DNA from: Emergomyces orientalis
Taxonomy: Eukaryota; Ascomycota; Eurotiomycetes; Onygenales; Ajellomycetaceae
Assembly: GCA_002110485.1 (NCBI GenBank)
Contig: MOWL01000004.1
Span: forward strand, 558,001-622,000
DNA: 64,000 nt
Direction of reading: 5' to 3'
Part shown: positions 23,420 through 34,709 of the stretch, in pieces
How positions within the stretch are numbered: position 1 is the stretch's first letter
How the letters are laid out: each line of letters starts with the position of its first letter
Made by a program: the position numbers and the translations under genes
The notes under the pieces: model-generated
Databases searched by the model: none
The model's input: only the letters and a program-made list of their open reading frames with translations
What the model was told of the DNA's origin: nothing

Positions 23420-25867
23420 GATACAACTTATTCACTCAGTCTGTCACTAACTGAATGCATGTAACGGCGGAATGGTTAGGCCATATCCGTGTTAGTTGGT
23501 GGTTGATGATAATAAAAAAAACATATATATATATATGATGAGGAAGGGAAGAAAAGGAAAAGGATGAAATAACTGTCCGAAACGGTGGAGACCGGGGGTG
23601 GAGTGGATCATATTTTCATATCCATTACGGAGTACAAAGAACTCATCACGTCCGCGCTCAGGTGTTATATGCCCTTGGCAAGGCTAGCTATTCTCAGTGT
23701 CCAGCCTTTTATTAGAATAACCCCTTCGTGCTGGTTGTTGGCTACGACTAACCGCCGTTTGCCCATTTCCCTGCGCCTAACTGGCTGAAATGACACAACT
23801 ATTCTGCAGATCATGGGTCGGGTACGGGCGAAGGATTGGGCGCTAAGGATTTTTGCTCGCAGTGAGAACTCTATGCTTTTCTCCTCCAACTGACATGTAT
23901 TTATTATCTTTGTTCGCTGTTCTACAGGTTACTTACCTCATCCCAACATGATGATAGCCAAAGAAGCAGAACATGAACACAGTGGAACAGATATAGCATA
24001 CATATGAGCCCGGAGTTAAGGGATTCCCTCAATACATTATAAACCGAAGATGTCCACGGAACCACATCGAAGGGAGCGAAAGAACCTAGCAAGACACGCT
24101 AACCTTACTAAACACCAGGTCCCTGCGAACGTGCAGCATCAAATGTCCGGTTCATACATAGCTTAATGAGTTTTGCCTGATATCAATCTTTCCAGGGCTA
24201 TCACTTGATTCATGGCTTAGCAAGGAGAAATTGACCCTGAGCAAACTAAAGAGCCTCGTACCGCCCGCTTCCCATCCACAATACCTGGGTACGCGCGGGT
24301 ACTGCGCTTAGAATCTTTTTGGTCTAATTGGCTAGATGGGGGGGGGGGGAATGATAAAAAATTTTCTTTTTTTCCTTTTATGTGATTGGTTGAATTAAGA
24401 AATTGATCCCCCTGTCAAAAATGCCAGGAATAGGTGGGTCAGCTCGGGTCGCAACCATGGACTCAGTCGCCGGCGAACCAATCATCCTGAAAGCTTGGGG
24501 CTTCGGAGTGGGGACCCTCGGCGGCTAAGAAAGTTTATTCCAACATTTTTACGACTTTCTGGAGAGAAAATACTGGATACAACGTTGGGGGGTGACCCTT
24601 GACAAGAAAAGGATACATCTAGACACATCAACATGATTATCCCGGAGAGTTTATTTCTCCTCGGTAACATGACGTATCGCACCGGTTTCTCTCCCTGGCG
24701 CATGGGCTTCTCATTTCAAGCCCTGGGGTGTGTACAAATTTACCCATTGTATTGTTCAACAACCCTTTCCTTGAAGCCTGAAATAAAAATAGAATGTCAA
24801 TGAACTCTCTCTGTTGAGAATGTAAAACTGGCATCCAATCCAGTCGCAAGAAAACGGGTACCGGAAGAGTTCGATGAGTTGGTTGTGCTCCGCCTTGTTA
24901 ACTTGAATTGATCAATCAATCCCCATGAACGCAAATCGGCCCCCAATTCCGAAACCCAGTGTAAAAATAGGCGGCGTGAACTTTAATAAATTTCTAAGTA
25001 TGGCTTTCCCGCATACCGATGTTGCCCGCAGGAGCTTTCCTGAACCATATTCAAACCGAAATAGGGAGATTTTGAAGGGTCCATGGCTGTATTTTTGACA
25101 TTCTATTGGATAATTTGGTTGTATTGGTATGGGCTATAAGGATATATGGCCTGGTATATTCAAATTGCATCGACTGGGTTGTATTTGTTGTGAAATATCC
25201 AAATAAAGGGGAACATCATTCCATGCGGGAAGTGGACAATAATAATGTCTCTGTTTATGGGGGTTTTCTAACGTTCCATATCCATAGTGTGACCTATTCA
25301 TATTTTTTTCAATCCATCTGCAGCTACAGAGGAGAGACCTTCTAACCAAGTATTTCACACCACATACTGCTACCTAGTTATGGCCTCATGCTCATTCACG
25401 CTCTATCTAGGTTGAAAAAAGGGAAATTTACTCCGTATGCTTACTGTGGCTGTTTCTGCTAAATCCCAAACTATTTTAGGGTTCTTATTTGCTATTATTG
25501 AAGTCATTTGCAGCCGCTTCTAGCTTCATCCATTCATATCACTGCTCTAGTTACCTGACCTGAGTCCCTCAGTCCCTCTTCTTCGTTTCTTTTTTTCATC
25601 TTCTCTTTTACGTTTTCTGCTAACCTACCCTATCTTTTGATTCCCGCTGTCATACCTTAGTATAATTCACTTCCAACAACCCCTTGTTTCTCCCGTCTCC
25701 CGTATTGATATTCATCCCACCCGTCTTCTACATGTCTCTCTAGGCTCGTGTACCTTTCTGGTTATCTGATAGCGGGGAGTTACACACTCCAACTTCCCTC
25801 GGCGCAGAATAACAAAAAAGAGCAGGCAAAGATACCAAGCCAAAAAGTCTCTCATATATCATTCGGC
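23420..25867. other. Intergenic 2.4 kb between divergent genes
   Basis: Shared upstream region of the DUF3431 gene (-) and the cysteine-rich surface protein gene (+). No supported ORF. It includes an ATAT run near 23523-23536, TACTCCGTA-type words at 23626 and 25429, a G run at 24339-24349, and a CT-rich promoter-like stretch from about 25555. Confidence 0.45.
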
Positions 25868-27224
25868 ATGAAGTACTTCCACTCCCCCTTCCACCTCCCT
25901 CTCCTCCACGCCCTTCTAGCCGCCTATCTCTCTCCACTCCTCCTCTCCACCCCCTCACACGCCGCTGCCGACAAGAAATGCTACCTTCCCAGCGGCGAAG
26001 TCGAAGAAAATGACGCTCCCTGCTTCCCGCAGAACCCTGAATCCGCCTGCTGCGGCGGGAGCAAATATGTATGCGCCACGAACAATATGTGCGCCCACTA
26101 CGACGGCTCCTACTATGTCATAGGCAGCTGCACGGATCCAACGTGGAATAGCCCCGCGTGTCCTGGATATTGTTACTTCCGTCTGTTCTCCCTCTTCTCC
26201 CCAATATCTATATGCAGATATATATATCCATAGATATGTATCATCATAAGCTAATATGCTAGTAGGTGACCACGTCCACAATTCCGTCGTCCGCTGCGAA
26301 GAGGACACCTACTGCTGCTTGGACGGTCCATCATGCAACTGCACCACAAAGGTCAACTCACAAAAAATATTGGACTTCTTCCCGCCGTATTCTGAGCTCG
26401 TCGGCTCCTCTGTCTCGCTCGATACTGCCATTGCAACGACATCCCTGGTCACCCCACTCGGCGCGACCCGGCCGGCATCAACGACTAAATCGACCGCATC
26501 CACCGCGTCCACCGCGTCGACAAATAGTGACACGAAATCTGCATCTGCTACGGCGTCTGAGTCGGCGCCTGCGTCTGCGTCTGCCCCATCGGCGATAAAC
26601 CCCACCAGAACCGGGCAGGCGGCTGCGGGAGAATCGACTTTCCCACCAGAAGGGCCTACTTTACAGGAGAAAAAGGATGATCTTGGTTTGAAGATTGGAC
26701 TGGGCGTGGGGATTCCATTGGCTGTTATTGCGGTGCTGCTTGCTGCGTTGGTATACCGCTTGTGGAGAAAGGGGTCTGCGGCAAATGCTGCCGCCGCCGC
26801 TGGTTCCGGTGCTGGTGCCGGTGTTGGATATTACTCTGGTCCTCGTGGTCATGGTGGCTCTAGTGGCGGTGCTGGTGGAATTGCCGGTTTCTTCAGTCGC
26901 TTACGGCACAGGGAAGACGTAAGTTTTGAGATGTCTTTTTTTCTTCTCCCTTATGACCGCTTCACTCTGACACATGGCACATCGCGCATGACACATAACA
27001 CACTGAGCGATAAGTATCACCCCAACTAATAAACGTGTATGTAATATGTATAGCCATCAACCCGCCTCCCAATGCTCGCAAGTACACCAGCATCCGAAAC
27101 GCCGTATACGGCCATGACCCAACATATTAATGGTCGCGGGTTCGGCCCGCCGATAAATGGCCACTATAAACCAGAAGATACAGTTATAACGCGGACACCT
27201 CGTGCCCTATATGAGGCGCCTTGA
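25868..27224 (+). CDS. Cysteine-rich single-pass surface protein (sensor- or mucin-like)
   Basis: Three exons (25868-26171, 26266-26918, 27054-27224) give 375 aa with matching phases; the first donor is a weak GTTACT, chosen because it restores a CPGYC-D junction in frame. A signal peptide (about 1-34) precedes a compact ectodomain with many cysteines, including ESACCGGSKYVC, NMC, GSCTD, CPGYC and DTYCCLDGPSCNC. A Ser/Thr/Ala-rich stalk (about 200-245) is followed by one transmembrane helix (LKIGLGVGIPLAVIAVLLAA) and a cytoplasmic tail with Gly-rich and basic parts. This order is shared by a large ascomycete family of unknown role that resembles Wsc/Mid2 wall-stress sensors in layout only. 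I infer a plasma-membrane or cell-wall location. Confidence 0.8.
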
Positions 27225-28780
27225 TTGTGCGCTGTGTTTTTGCATTGCATTTGTATCCGCGGTCATGTTGAGGATTTTGAGGGTTAGGGATTGGGCTGTG
27301 TTGGGTTATCGATTTTGATTGAAATACGGGATAAGAGATGGATAATTGTGGGGGAAAAGAAGGGTGTAAGCAAGCAGTTTAAGTGGATTTTTCTTTTTTT
27401 CTTTTTTTCTTTTCTCTTTTAAGTTTTGATGGAACCCTACCCTACCCTACCATTTCTTGCTTTTCTAGTATTATCTTTCTTCTTTCTTCTTCCCCTTTTC
27501 CTGGTTTCAAAAGAACCTTTTCTGTACATGTATACTGTGCAATTTCAACCGCGGAGGTTGCACGTCAAACGAGCTTTTCTTACTCTCCCTTTCAGGATGT
27601 TGAGTATATTTTATTACTAGATGTATATATGCAGGAGATACCCGTTGTTTGGATGTATACATGCTTCTCTCTTTTTTTTATCGCTCTCTCTTTGCTGGGC
27701 TGAAATTGAGGCTGGCACTACAGTGCGGATAACAATAACACCCATTGTTGACCACTAGGTGCAAATATGCGCCCGGCTGACACCTAGCTCGATCCGTGAA
27801 TTGAGAGCTAAATCTTGGCCCGTTTGACATCGGTGTGAAGTGAGAGCTGTTGGCTGAATCTCACCAGAGAAATCTGAAATTAAGCCCAGATAACTTCTAC
27901 AGTGTTGACATCGTACTATATCATTTCAGCATCCATTGTAGGCTTGGCGATTCTCGCAGCTGGTTATTTTTATTGTTAATTGCTGTTGAAAAGAGACGTA
28001 ACTATGTTATCACCTGCTGCGATCAAGTTGGTTTTACGTGTTGTCCAAGCAACATTACTAGCTGTAAAGGCCAAACATCCAGCTGCTTTTCGTCTTCAAC
28101 CTTGACAAGGAGCCACATACTTCGAGACTCCTCTCTATCAAGCACCTGTGTCGCGCAGAGTGGGAGCATTACAATATGCTAATTACCTCCGTCGAAGAGT
28201 GTGTTGAGTGCTTGACCAGGCGATGCAACATCATCCTGGATTTGGCTGGAAGCATGCAATGCCTACCCCTCGCCATTAACAACGCATCGCCAGTGCCATC
28301 CCTGACCCTGAGAAAGCAGAATGAGTTGGGGTTCTGAAGTTCAAATTCAGATCCGTCCCGCACTCTTTCATTCGGATCTTGTTGTCGCTCGGTTCCACCG
28401 TCATTCATGGATGATATAGGCAAGCACCCTGCCCGGAGTCGTCGGCCAAACCATGGAATAACCACACGATCGCGCAGGGGGGGAGGGGAAAGAAAGCGGA
28501 AGCTATCCTGTAGGCGGGAACAATGGCAAAAATGCATACGTAATTTATTCGTAGGAAATACACATCGTCGTTGTCCCTTGATCATTTTCAACTAACCGTT
28601 GTATTTCGCACCCCCGCTACCCTCGAACATGTTGGTCTTGACCAACTTCAACTCCAGGAGAGCAGTACATACTACCGTGTCATCTGAACTCGATCTCGAT
28701 CTCCGAGCGTCTATGGTGCTCTCCCATACTTCCACATCAACAGGCCGCTCTCGCCCACTTAGTCCGACAAAGAAAATTTA
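27225..28780. other. Intergenic, T-rich 3' flank then mixed sequence
   Basis: The first 450 bases are T/CT-rich and are probably the 3' UTR of the surface protein gene, including CCCTA repeated three times (27434-27452). ORFs at 27850-28182 (+) and 28169-28591 (-) show no recognisable domain. Confidence 0.4.
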
Positions 28781-29860
28781 ATGGCAGCAAATCCACCCCT
28801 TAAAGTGGAACCAGCAAAGAAGGTGCCGCAATATGTCGAAGAGATCTTAAGTAAGTTCGCGGGTGTTTGTGATGGTGCAGGCGTCCTTCCCTAAAGGCGA
28901 AGCGGCCTCTCTGTATATTTTGGCGTTCAAGCTAACATAGAACGCTTGTAGGCCGAGTTCAACAAAATTGACCGCCGTAATTACCTGGACTTATATTTTT
29001 TTCGATGACCGTGGTAATCCTGACGTACATACTCTATGATCTGGAGGTGTTCGAGAAATTGCGGTTGCTCCGAGATGCGGCGTTTCACTGTTACGCTCGT
29101 GAAAAACCGGAGCCCTCGTGGGGTGAGGCTGTTTTCTACCTGATGTTTAATGTAGCAGTTGAGCTGGAGAACAGGGACAATGTCCAGAAAGTCCAAGTTG
29201 AAATGTGTGCGCAAACCTCCTCCCAGCTCTGTGACGGCTACCTGCCTGAAAGTCTACTAATTTCGCACCTTCACCAGGACCACCAGCCAAATATCCCCAA
29301 AGTCCCTCGTACCTACTGGCCTCCAAGATCTAGCATTCACATCCAAACGTGCGGATTATTGCATCTACCTTTCTCAAACTGAAACTCAAGAAATCTCACA
29401 CAAGAGATCTACTCACACGGCGGAATATTGATATTAATGATCACGGTATCAACCAGGCAGGTTCATCCAGCTATGTCAGGTGGCTCCCACAATTGGCAGC
29501 AGTGGAGTGCAATACCAGTCTACCTGATACAGACGGTGCCGTTCAGCTGGGTGTCGGGATCGCTGCACTTCGTAAGCAGCTGGAACGCTCATGAGACAGG
29601 ATGTTTGTGCCGAAAGTGCACCTGAAACCAATGCCGTGTTTGAAGACTGAAGGGTTTCACTGGTACATGTATTGGTGCTTTATTGGGGATAATGGGGAGA
29701 CTGTAAGCTCCAAAATTCCCTACTAATAATACATTAGTGTTATTTAAACATTCTGACATCTACTTGCTCTTAGGATCTCTACGGACCGGAAGACCTTGGT
29801 TCAAACAGACGATGCTCTGGGAGAATGAGTGACGCGAATGTTGGGCCGTTTTTTCTGTAG
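28781..29860 (+). pseudogene. Decayed gene of unknown family
   Basis: The reading begins MAANPPLKVEPAKKVPQYVE. A standard intron follows (donor GTAAGT at 28852, a GCTAAC branch site, acceptor ending CATAG), and the frame then resumes with KRL, a TAG stop, and AEFNKIDRRNYLDLYF. At the following seven-T run the frame shifts by one base into FDDRGNPDVHTL, which meets a TGA before SGGVREIAVAP. Coding-like text then continues in other frames: EKPEPSWGEAVFYLMFNVAV near 29101-29160, TSKRADYCIYLSQTETQEI near 29340-29400 and FHWYMYWCFIGDNGETV near 29660. A final GTAAGC...TTAG intron leads to a last segment ending with TAG at 29858. The first lesion fits CAG to TAG and the second fits CGA to TGA, both C-to-T changes. 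I do not recognise the family. An alternative is that some fragments are chance ORFs. Confidence 0.55.
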
Positions 29861-31033
29861 CTGAAAGCGATTTGTCACGCAAGGGCGATCTTATTATCAC
29901 TCAGGTGACAGTACTTTTGACTTCAAAGCTGTTGGATGGCAAATATTCCAAGAGAGATTTGAGACTCCGCACCGTAGTATGAAAATCGTGGTTTTTCTGA
30001 TGGATTTGGTTCCATAAGTTTTTCCATGCCAGAAGAAACTATATTATCATACAATTCTGCGATATTAATGGGGGAAAAACGAACCATCGTGCGTATAATC
30101 ACACAACCCCACCGATTGCTGGTTGCAACTCGCGGTTTTGACGTTCTTGTGGACTTTTCAACGAACAGGTATTCTGGGCATGTTCTTGAGGCACTTGGAG
30201 GAAAGGCGTCCGCTGAAGGTGGGCACCTCTCAATATCAAACGAATGAGGTTTTGGCAACGATTGCTGCCGCAGCACGCTGGTCTAATACCAAAGCCGATT
30301 AAATCTCAGTACGGTTCAAAGGTGATTGAAGTGTCCAATTACGCCAATGTAACTCAAACTGGCCTGAATTGAGAACATGGGACTGATGGGCGTCTCTCAA
30401 CGGTATAGGAATAACGTACTGTACATATCTGGGTTACTATGGATGTAGGTACCGTACGACACTCTTGCATAGATGATATGCAACTCGCCTAGCGAGGGGC
30501 AGTTAACTCATTGTGTCACGTAAATACTCTATAGCTGAGGGTTCTATAACAACGTATGAAAATATTTACTTTGTTTTATAACATCACATCCTGCATCAGT
30601 GAAACTGAAATGAGGCCGTTCGCCTAGGGGGCTTGTAAAACATAATGTACAGTACGTACAATATAGTACAAACACGGCCGTATTGATAAATCAAAAACTG
30701 TAAAACCAGAGCACCAGTGCTGGATGTAAATCATTCATACTCCAGTATCGCTCTAGATCTCCATCTAGAGCTCCTCCGGCCCTAGCCCGATGATTATCGC
30801 CAAAGGAACGAATAAAACGAGGGCAAAAACAAACAAAAAAAAAAAAAAAAAAAAAAAAAGGAAGATATGTCAACATAATCTTTCCGAACCTTGCTACCCG
30901 TTCTTAAATAACTTTGATATAACCAGGCAGCACCAACACCAACACCAATATCACAGCCACCACTAACACCAACGTCACCAGCGTCATAACCTCTGTTCCA
31001 TTCCTCTGATCTTGAACAAAACTTTAATACCTA
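29861..31033. other. Intergenic 1.2 kb
   Basis: No supported gene; the ORF pair at 29923-30276 (-) and 30026-30247 (+) overlaps antisense and is unrecognised. A 25-base A run lies at 30835-30859, close to the 3' end of the interrupted gene on the minus strand. Confidence 0.4.
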
Positions 31034-32075
31034 TCAACAACCCCCTCCACCAACAGCACCCAGCGCCCCAGTCCTCTTCGTCAGTGTCATATCCGAATAA
31101 TACCCCTCCGCTGGCGTCAGGGCTTCCATGGCTATGAGATAAATTAGCACACAATAGAGAGTACAAGCACACACGCATAGAAAATAACGGTATTTTAGTT
31201 ATACGAAAGAGAAGAAGAAAAAACTAAATGGAAAAGGAAATGGGAAAAGGAAATGGGCAAGGGAAGCGAAAAAAAAGAGAAAAAGAAAACTCACCCTCCC
31301 TCCTAGCCTTCCTACTCTCCGCCATCGTATACCACAACCTCAACACCCACAGTGCAACAAGTGCATCTCTCATATCCCGCCTCATAGGCGTCGTGATAAC
31401 CAGCTTATATTGCTTTTTCTCCCCTTCCTGCTCACCCTCCTCAACCTCAACCGCAACCTCCTTTCCCTGCCCATCCACCCACTTACACTACCCACTACCC
31501 TTCCATTTCAATTTCCGTCTAGCCGTGAATAAGGGCGCACGCGCTTCACGCCCTTCCCCAGCGCCCACATCATCAAATAACGGACTCGATTTCGCACTCT
31601 TCCCTGCACTCAGCAGCGCCGTGAACTCCGTCCGTTGGAGCCGTGATTGGCTCTTGCTGGTTTCCAGCCGGATGTTGCCGAGCGTCGAGGGGGAGAGGGA
31701 GGTGAGGTAGTATTCCGGTAGATCTGTGCGGTACTTTGCGTGGAGGGGGTGGGCGAGGTAGAAAAGCGGTTGGTGGTGGTTTGGATTATCCCCAGCAGGG
31801 TTTGCGAAATTGGGGTTCTTGAGGGCCGGGAGGGGGAGTGACGGCTCTACACGCTCGAAGAGAATAGAGGATATCTTTGGGTTGGAGGGGAGGTTTAGGA
31901 TGTTTTGATTTAGCTGGTAGAGCGGGGTTGAGGGGTTGGTTGAGGAGGAGGATATGGAGGGGCCTGTTAGGATTAGGGTGGTTGGGTCTAGGTTATCGGA
32001 TGTTGATGGAGGGATGGTGGCGGTTGCCTCACTGTAGGCTGGCGGCAGATTGGTGGATTTGGAGTCTGTGTCCAT
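31034..32075 (-). pseudogene. PPxY-containing protein gene interrupted by one in-frame TAG
   Basis: Exon 1 (32075-31295) opens with MDTDSKSTNLPPAYSEATAT, which contains an LPPAY motif of the kind bound by WW domains of Nedd4-type ubiquitin ligases. It reads on for 195 codons to a TAG at 31490-31488. The same frame stays open for 64 more codons beyond it (KWVDGQGKEVAVEVEEGEQE, then LVITTPMRRDMRDALVALWV) and ends at a consensus GTGAGT donor. The acceptor at 31132 is in matching phase and exon 2 (31131-31034) reads EALTPAEGYYSDMTLTKRTG before a TGA. The full frame would be 292 codons. Because both sides of the TAG behave as one protein, I read this as a nonsense change, an assembly error or readthrough. 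The AG dinucleotides just downstream all end codons, so a bypassing intron would need a phase-0 donor, and only a weak GTGGGC is available. I do not know the family. Confidence 0.65.
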
Positions 32076-34709
32076 GATTGTGCTGACTTGAAGTTCAACG
32101 TTTGTATGAACTTTTGCCCAATGTTCGATTTGTAGCTATATTCAACATCAACACTAGAAGGCGCAACGATCGTCATCTAGAGGATGAGCTATAAAAAAAA
32201 GGGATACGGCCGCGCAATCCAAATCCACAGTGGATTTGTGGGTGGCTTTATATCAACCCAGTGGTTAAACCGCACAACAATGTTGTCATGTTGGCGCAGT
32301 TGATTGATAGACATTGAGCTGCCCCTGTGAATTTGATATTCATGCTCCATAAAATTCAGCCCTGGTGACACCAAAAGCGAGCTTGGGTAGGCCAAGATAG
32401 TACTCGGCGTGAGAGGAGAAGCTGAAGAACCCCACATCTTTTTTGCATCATTTTGCATGAGCTCGAGATATTCGATTGGTCTGGTCTTGCAAGCACGAAG
32501 AAGTGTGTCTGCCTGTGTTTTTTGGTTGGGCATAAAGGAAAAGGACTGTATGTTAAAATCAACAGCTTGCTCAGTTCAGCATAAAATTCAATACCTGGAA
32601 ATTCTATGACCTGGATAATGACCTATGATAGGAAAAGGGGATGCGATCGGGCGGTTGACGAGTGATAATTTTTTTTTTTTTTTTTTTTCCCCGTCGTGTC
32701 TTCGAATTAACCGTTTGCCGGCTGTCTAGGCCGGATGCTTTTTTGAAACTGTTTACCATGGAAACATATACAGGCCCGGAACTGCCCTGAAACTGCCCAT
32801 GAAATGAGCCCGTTTCGTTAGTTAGATAAATAAAAAGTCCCGAAATTGCTGATATCGGGTTGACCGAGGCGATTTTTTTCGGAAGGGGTTTTAGCTCCGG
32901 CATGGAATGAGGGGATTATTTATGACCATTTTGTGCCGCAACAGGGGTATGAATCATGGTGTTGGCAAAGGTCCACCAAAAGAATGCGCCTAAATACTGG
33001 GCGGTTCGCTGATAACAGGAGTGGGAGTGAGAGATGATTATTGTGGCCCAGAGTTTCCGCGTGAGAGCAGGAGATGCAAAAGACAAAGAGCCCGCAGTTT
33101 CGCGCATCCGGGATATAATTGCGATGTACTCCGTAGATGTCGTGGGCTGATGATGAATCTGTCTTTCTTCTCTTTTCCTCTTTCTTTTCCGCCTTATTAT
33201 TTATCTGCTATATTATCAAGTGTAAATTGTGCGTACTGTTCATCCCAAGTCGCACAACCGTTATTAGTTAACTAACTTAAAGGGGAAAGATGTGGAGTTT
33301 TCTTTTGAGTAGAATTCTCGTCGTGTAAACTTAGGGAATCCCACATTTCCAGCTGTTTTTTGAGTTAGTTAATCTACGCTGCAGCCGTCGAATAGCAGGC
33401 CAGAGAAAGAAAACCTTTGCGGGCTCGGAAAGCATGGATTCACAGGGAATTTCTTTTTTTCTTCTTTTTCATAAGGGAAAAAGCCGGGTCGGCAGCAGCC
33501 TTAGGTCTTGGTGCGCTGCAGTGATCTGAAACAAGCTGGGTGGGCATTTTCGGCGCGCAGGAGGTAGTAATTATTATTATTATTACTCCGTTGAGGAGCA
33601 GATGAAGGGGGGGGGGGAAAGGGTCCAGGGATGGGGTTCCAAGAGGGACGCAGACACCGCGCAGTCGAATGAGGCCGTTGGGGCAAAAGAGGAGTGTGTG
33701 TTTAGTCTGGTTTATTAGTCTGGCTATTAGTTAGTGTTTGCTCCGCTAGGGGATTGATTGTATGCCCAGGTGTGGTGTATGCAGTGTATGCAGTGTACTC
33801 CGTAGTAGTTACAGTGTTGGGGGGGTTTGTGATGTATTATTCCAGGATATGTTTGCTTGTTACTGTAATAAAGAGCATGAGTACAGACAGCCAAGGGCAA
33901 CTAGCTCATAACCTGTTAAAATACTATATATTTAATTAATTCAGGGGGTCAAGACACAGACAGGGGAAGGGGATATTAATAGCAGCTACTTTAACCGCCT
34001 TCACAGGGGGCTGCAAAGTGTATGGCTAGGCATGGTTATACATGCGAGAGAAGAATTGTAATTATGTACTCCGTAGTAGTTATTTATTAGTTTTTGCTGG
34101 CTGGTTGGTTAGTTATACATATGGTGTTTTCTTCTTTTATCTTGGGTTTGGTCTGGTTGAAGGGCGATCGCCGCAGTAACTTCAAACTAATCAGACAATC
34201 CGCCATTGAGAGAACTTGACAAACACCAACATCCACCCATTCAATCCAACTCAACTAAACATCTTCGACTTCATCCTCAACTTCATCCTCATGTTTTAGC
34301 ATCCTCCGTCCCCCCGACCAGACTAGCTAACTTGCTCCCAACTACACCAACCGCCACCAAACACCTTTTAGCTACTCCAGGGCCCAGTCCTTCTCTCCCC
34401 CCCCCCCCCCCCCTTGGCTTTTGCCCAGCGTCACATCTCCCCGACGATCTCCCAACTCCAACTCGCTGCAGCCCCATATCATCCCTCGTTTCTCCCCCGA
34501 GTCCTCCTCCGGTTTCACATCCCTCATCCCGCCCGATGTAGGCTAATTAGCAATAATATCGGCATTGGCACTGGCGTTGGCAACCCCTACGCTACGTACA
34601 ACATCGATTATCAGCAGCTTCTCCTCCTTTTTTTTCCCCTCCTCTCCTTTTGATCTCATCTTACGTCTACACCGCAAGCAAGCAAAAAGAAGGGGTCAGT
34701 TTGAAAATC
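32076..34709. other. Intergenic 2.6 kb between divergent genes
   Basis: Shared upstream region of the interrupted gene (-) and the F-box gene (+). It holds a 20-base T run (32669-32688), an ATT-type repeat near 33570, TACTCCGTA words at 33127, 33796 and 34067, and a 17-base C run (34397-34413) in the probable leader of the F-box gene. None of the small ORFs is convincing. Confidence 0.45.
34397..34413. repeat. Poly-C tract, 17 bases
   Basis: Homopolymer in the probable 5' leader of the F-box gene; its length may be unreliable in the assembly. Confidence 0.85.

Noticed and set aside
27434..27452. CCCTA repeated three times, resembling telomere sequence
   Set aside because: The unit is five bases, not the fungal CCCTAA, and it lies in an internal 3' flank; too short to be an interstitial telomere.
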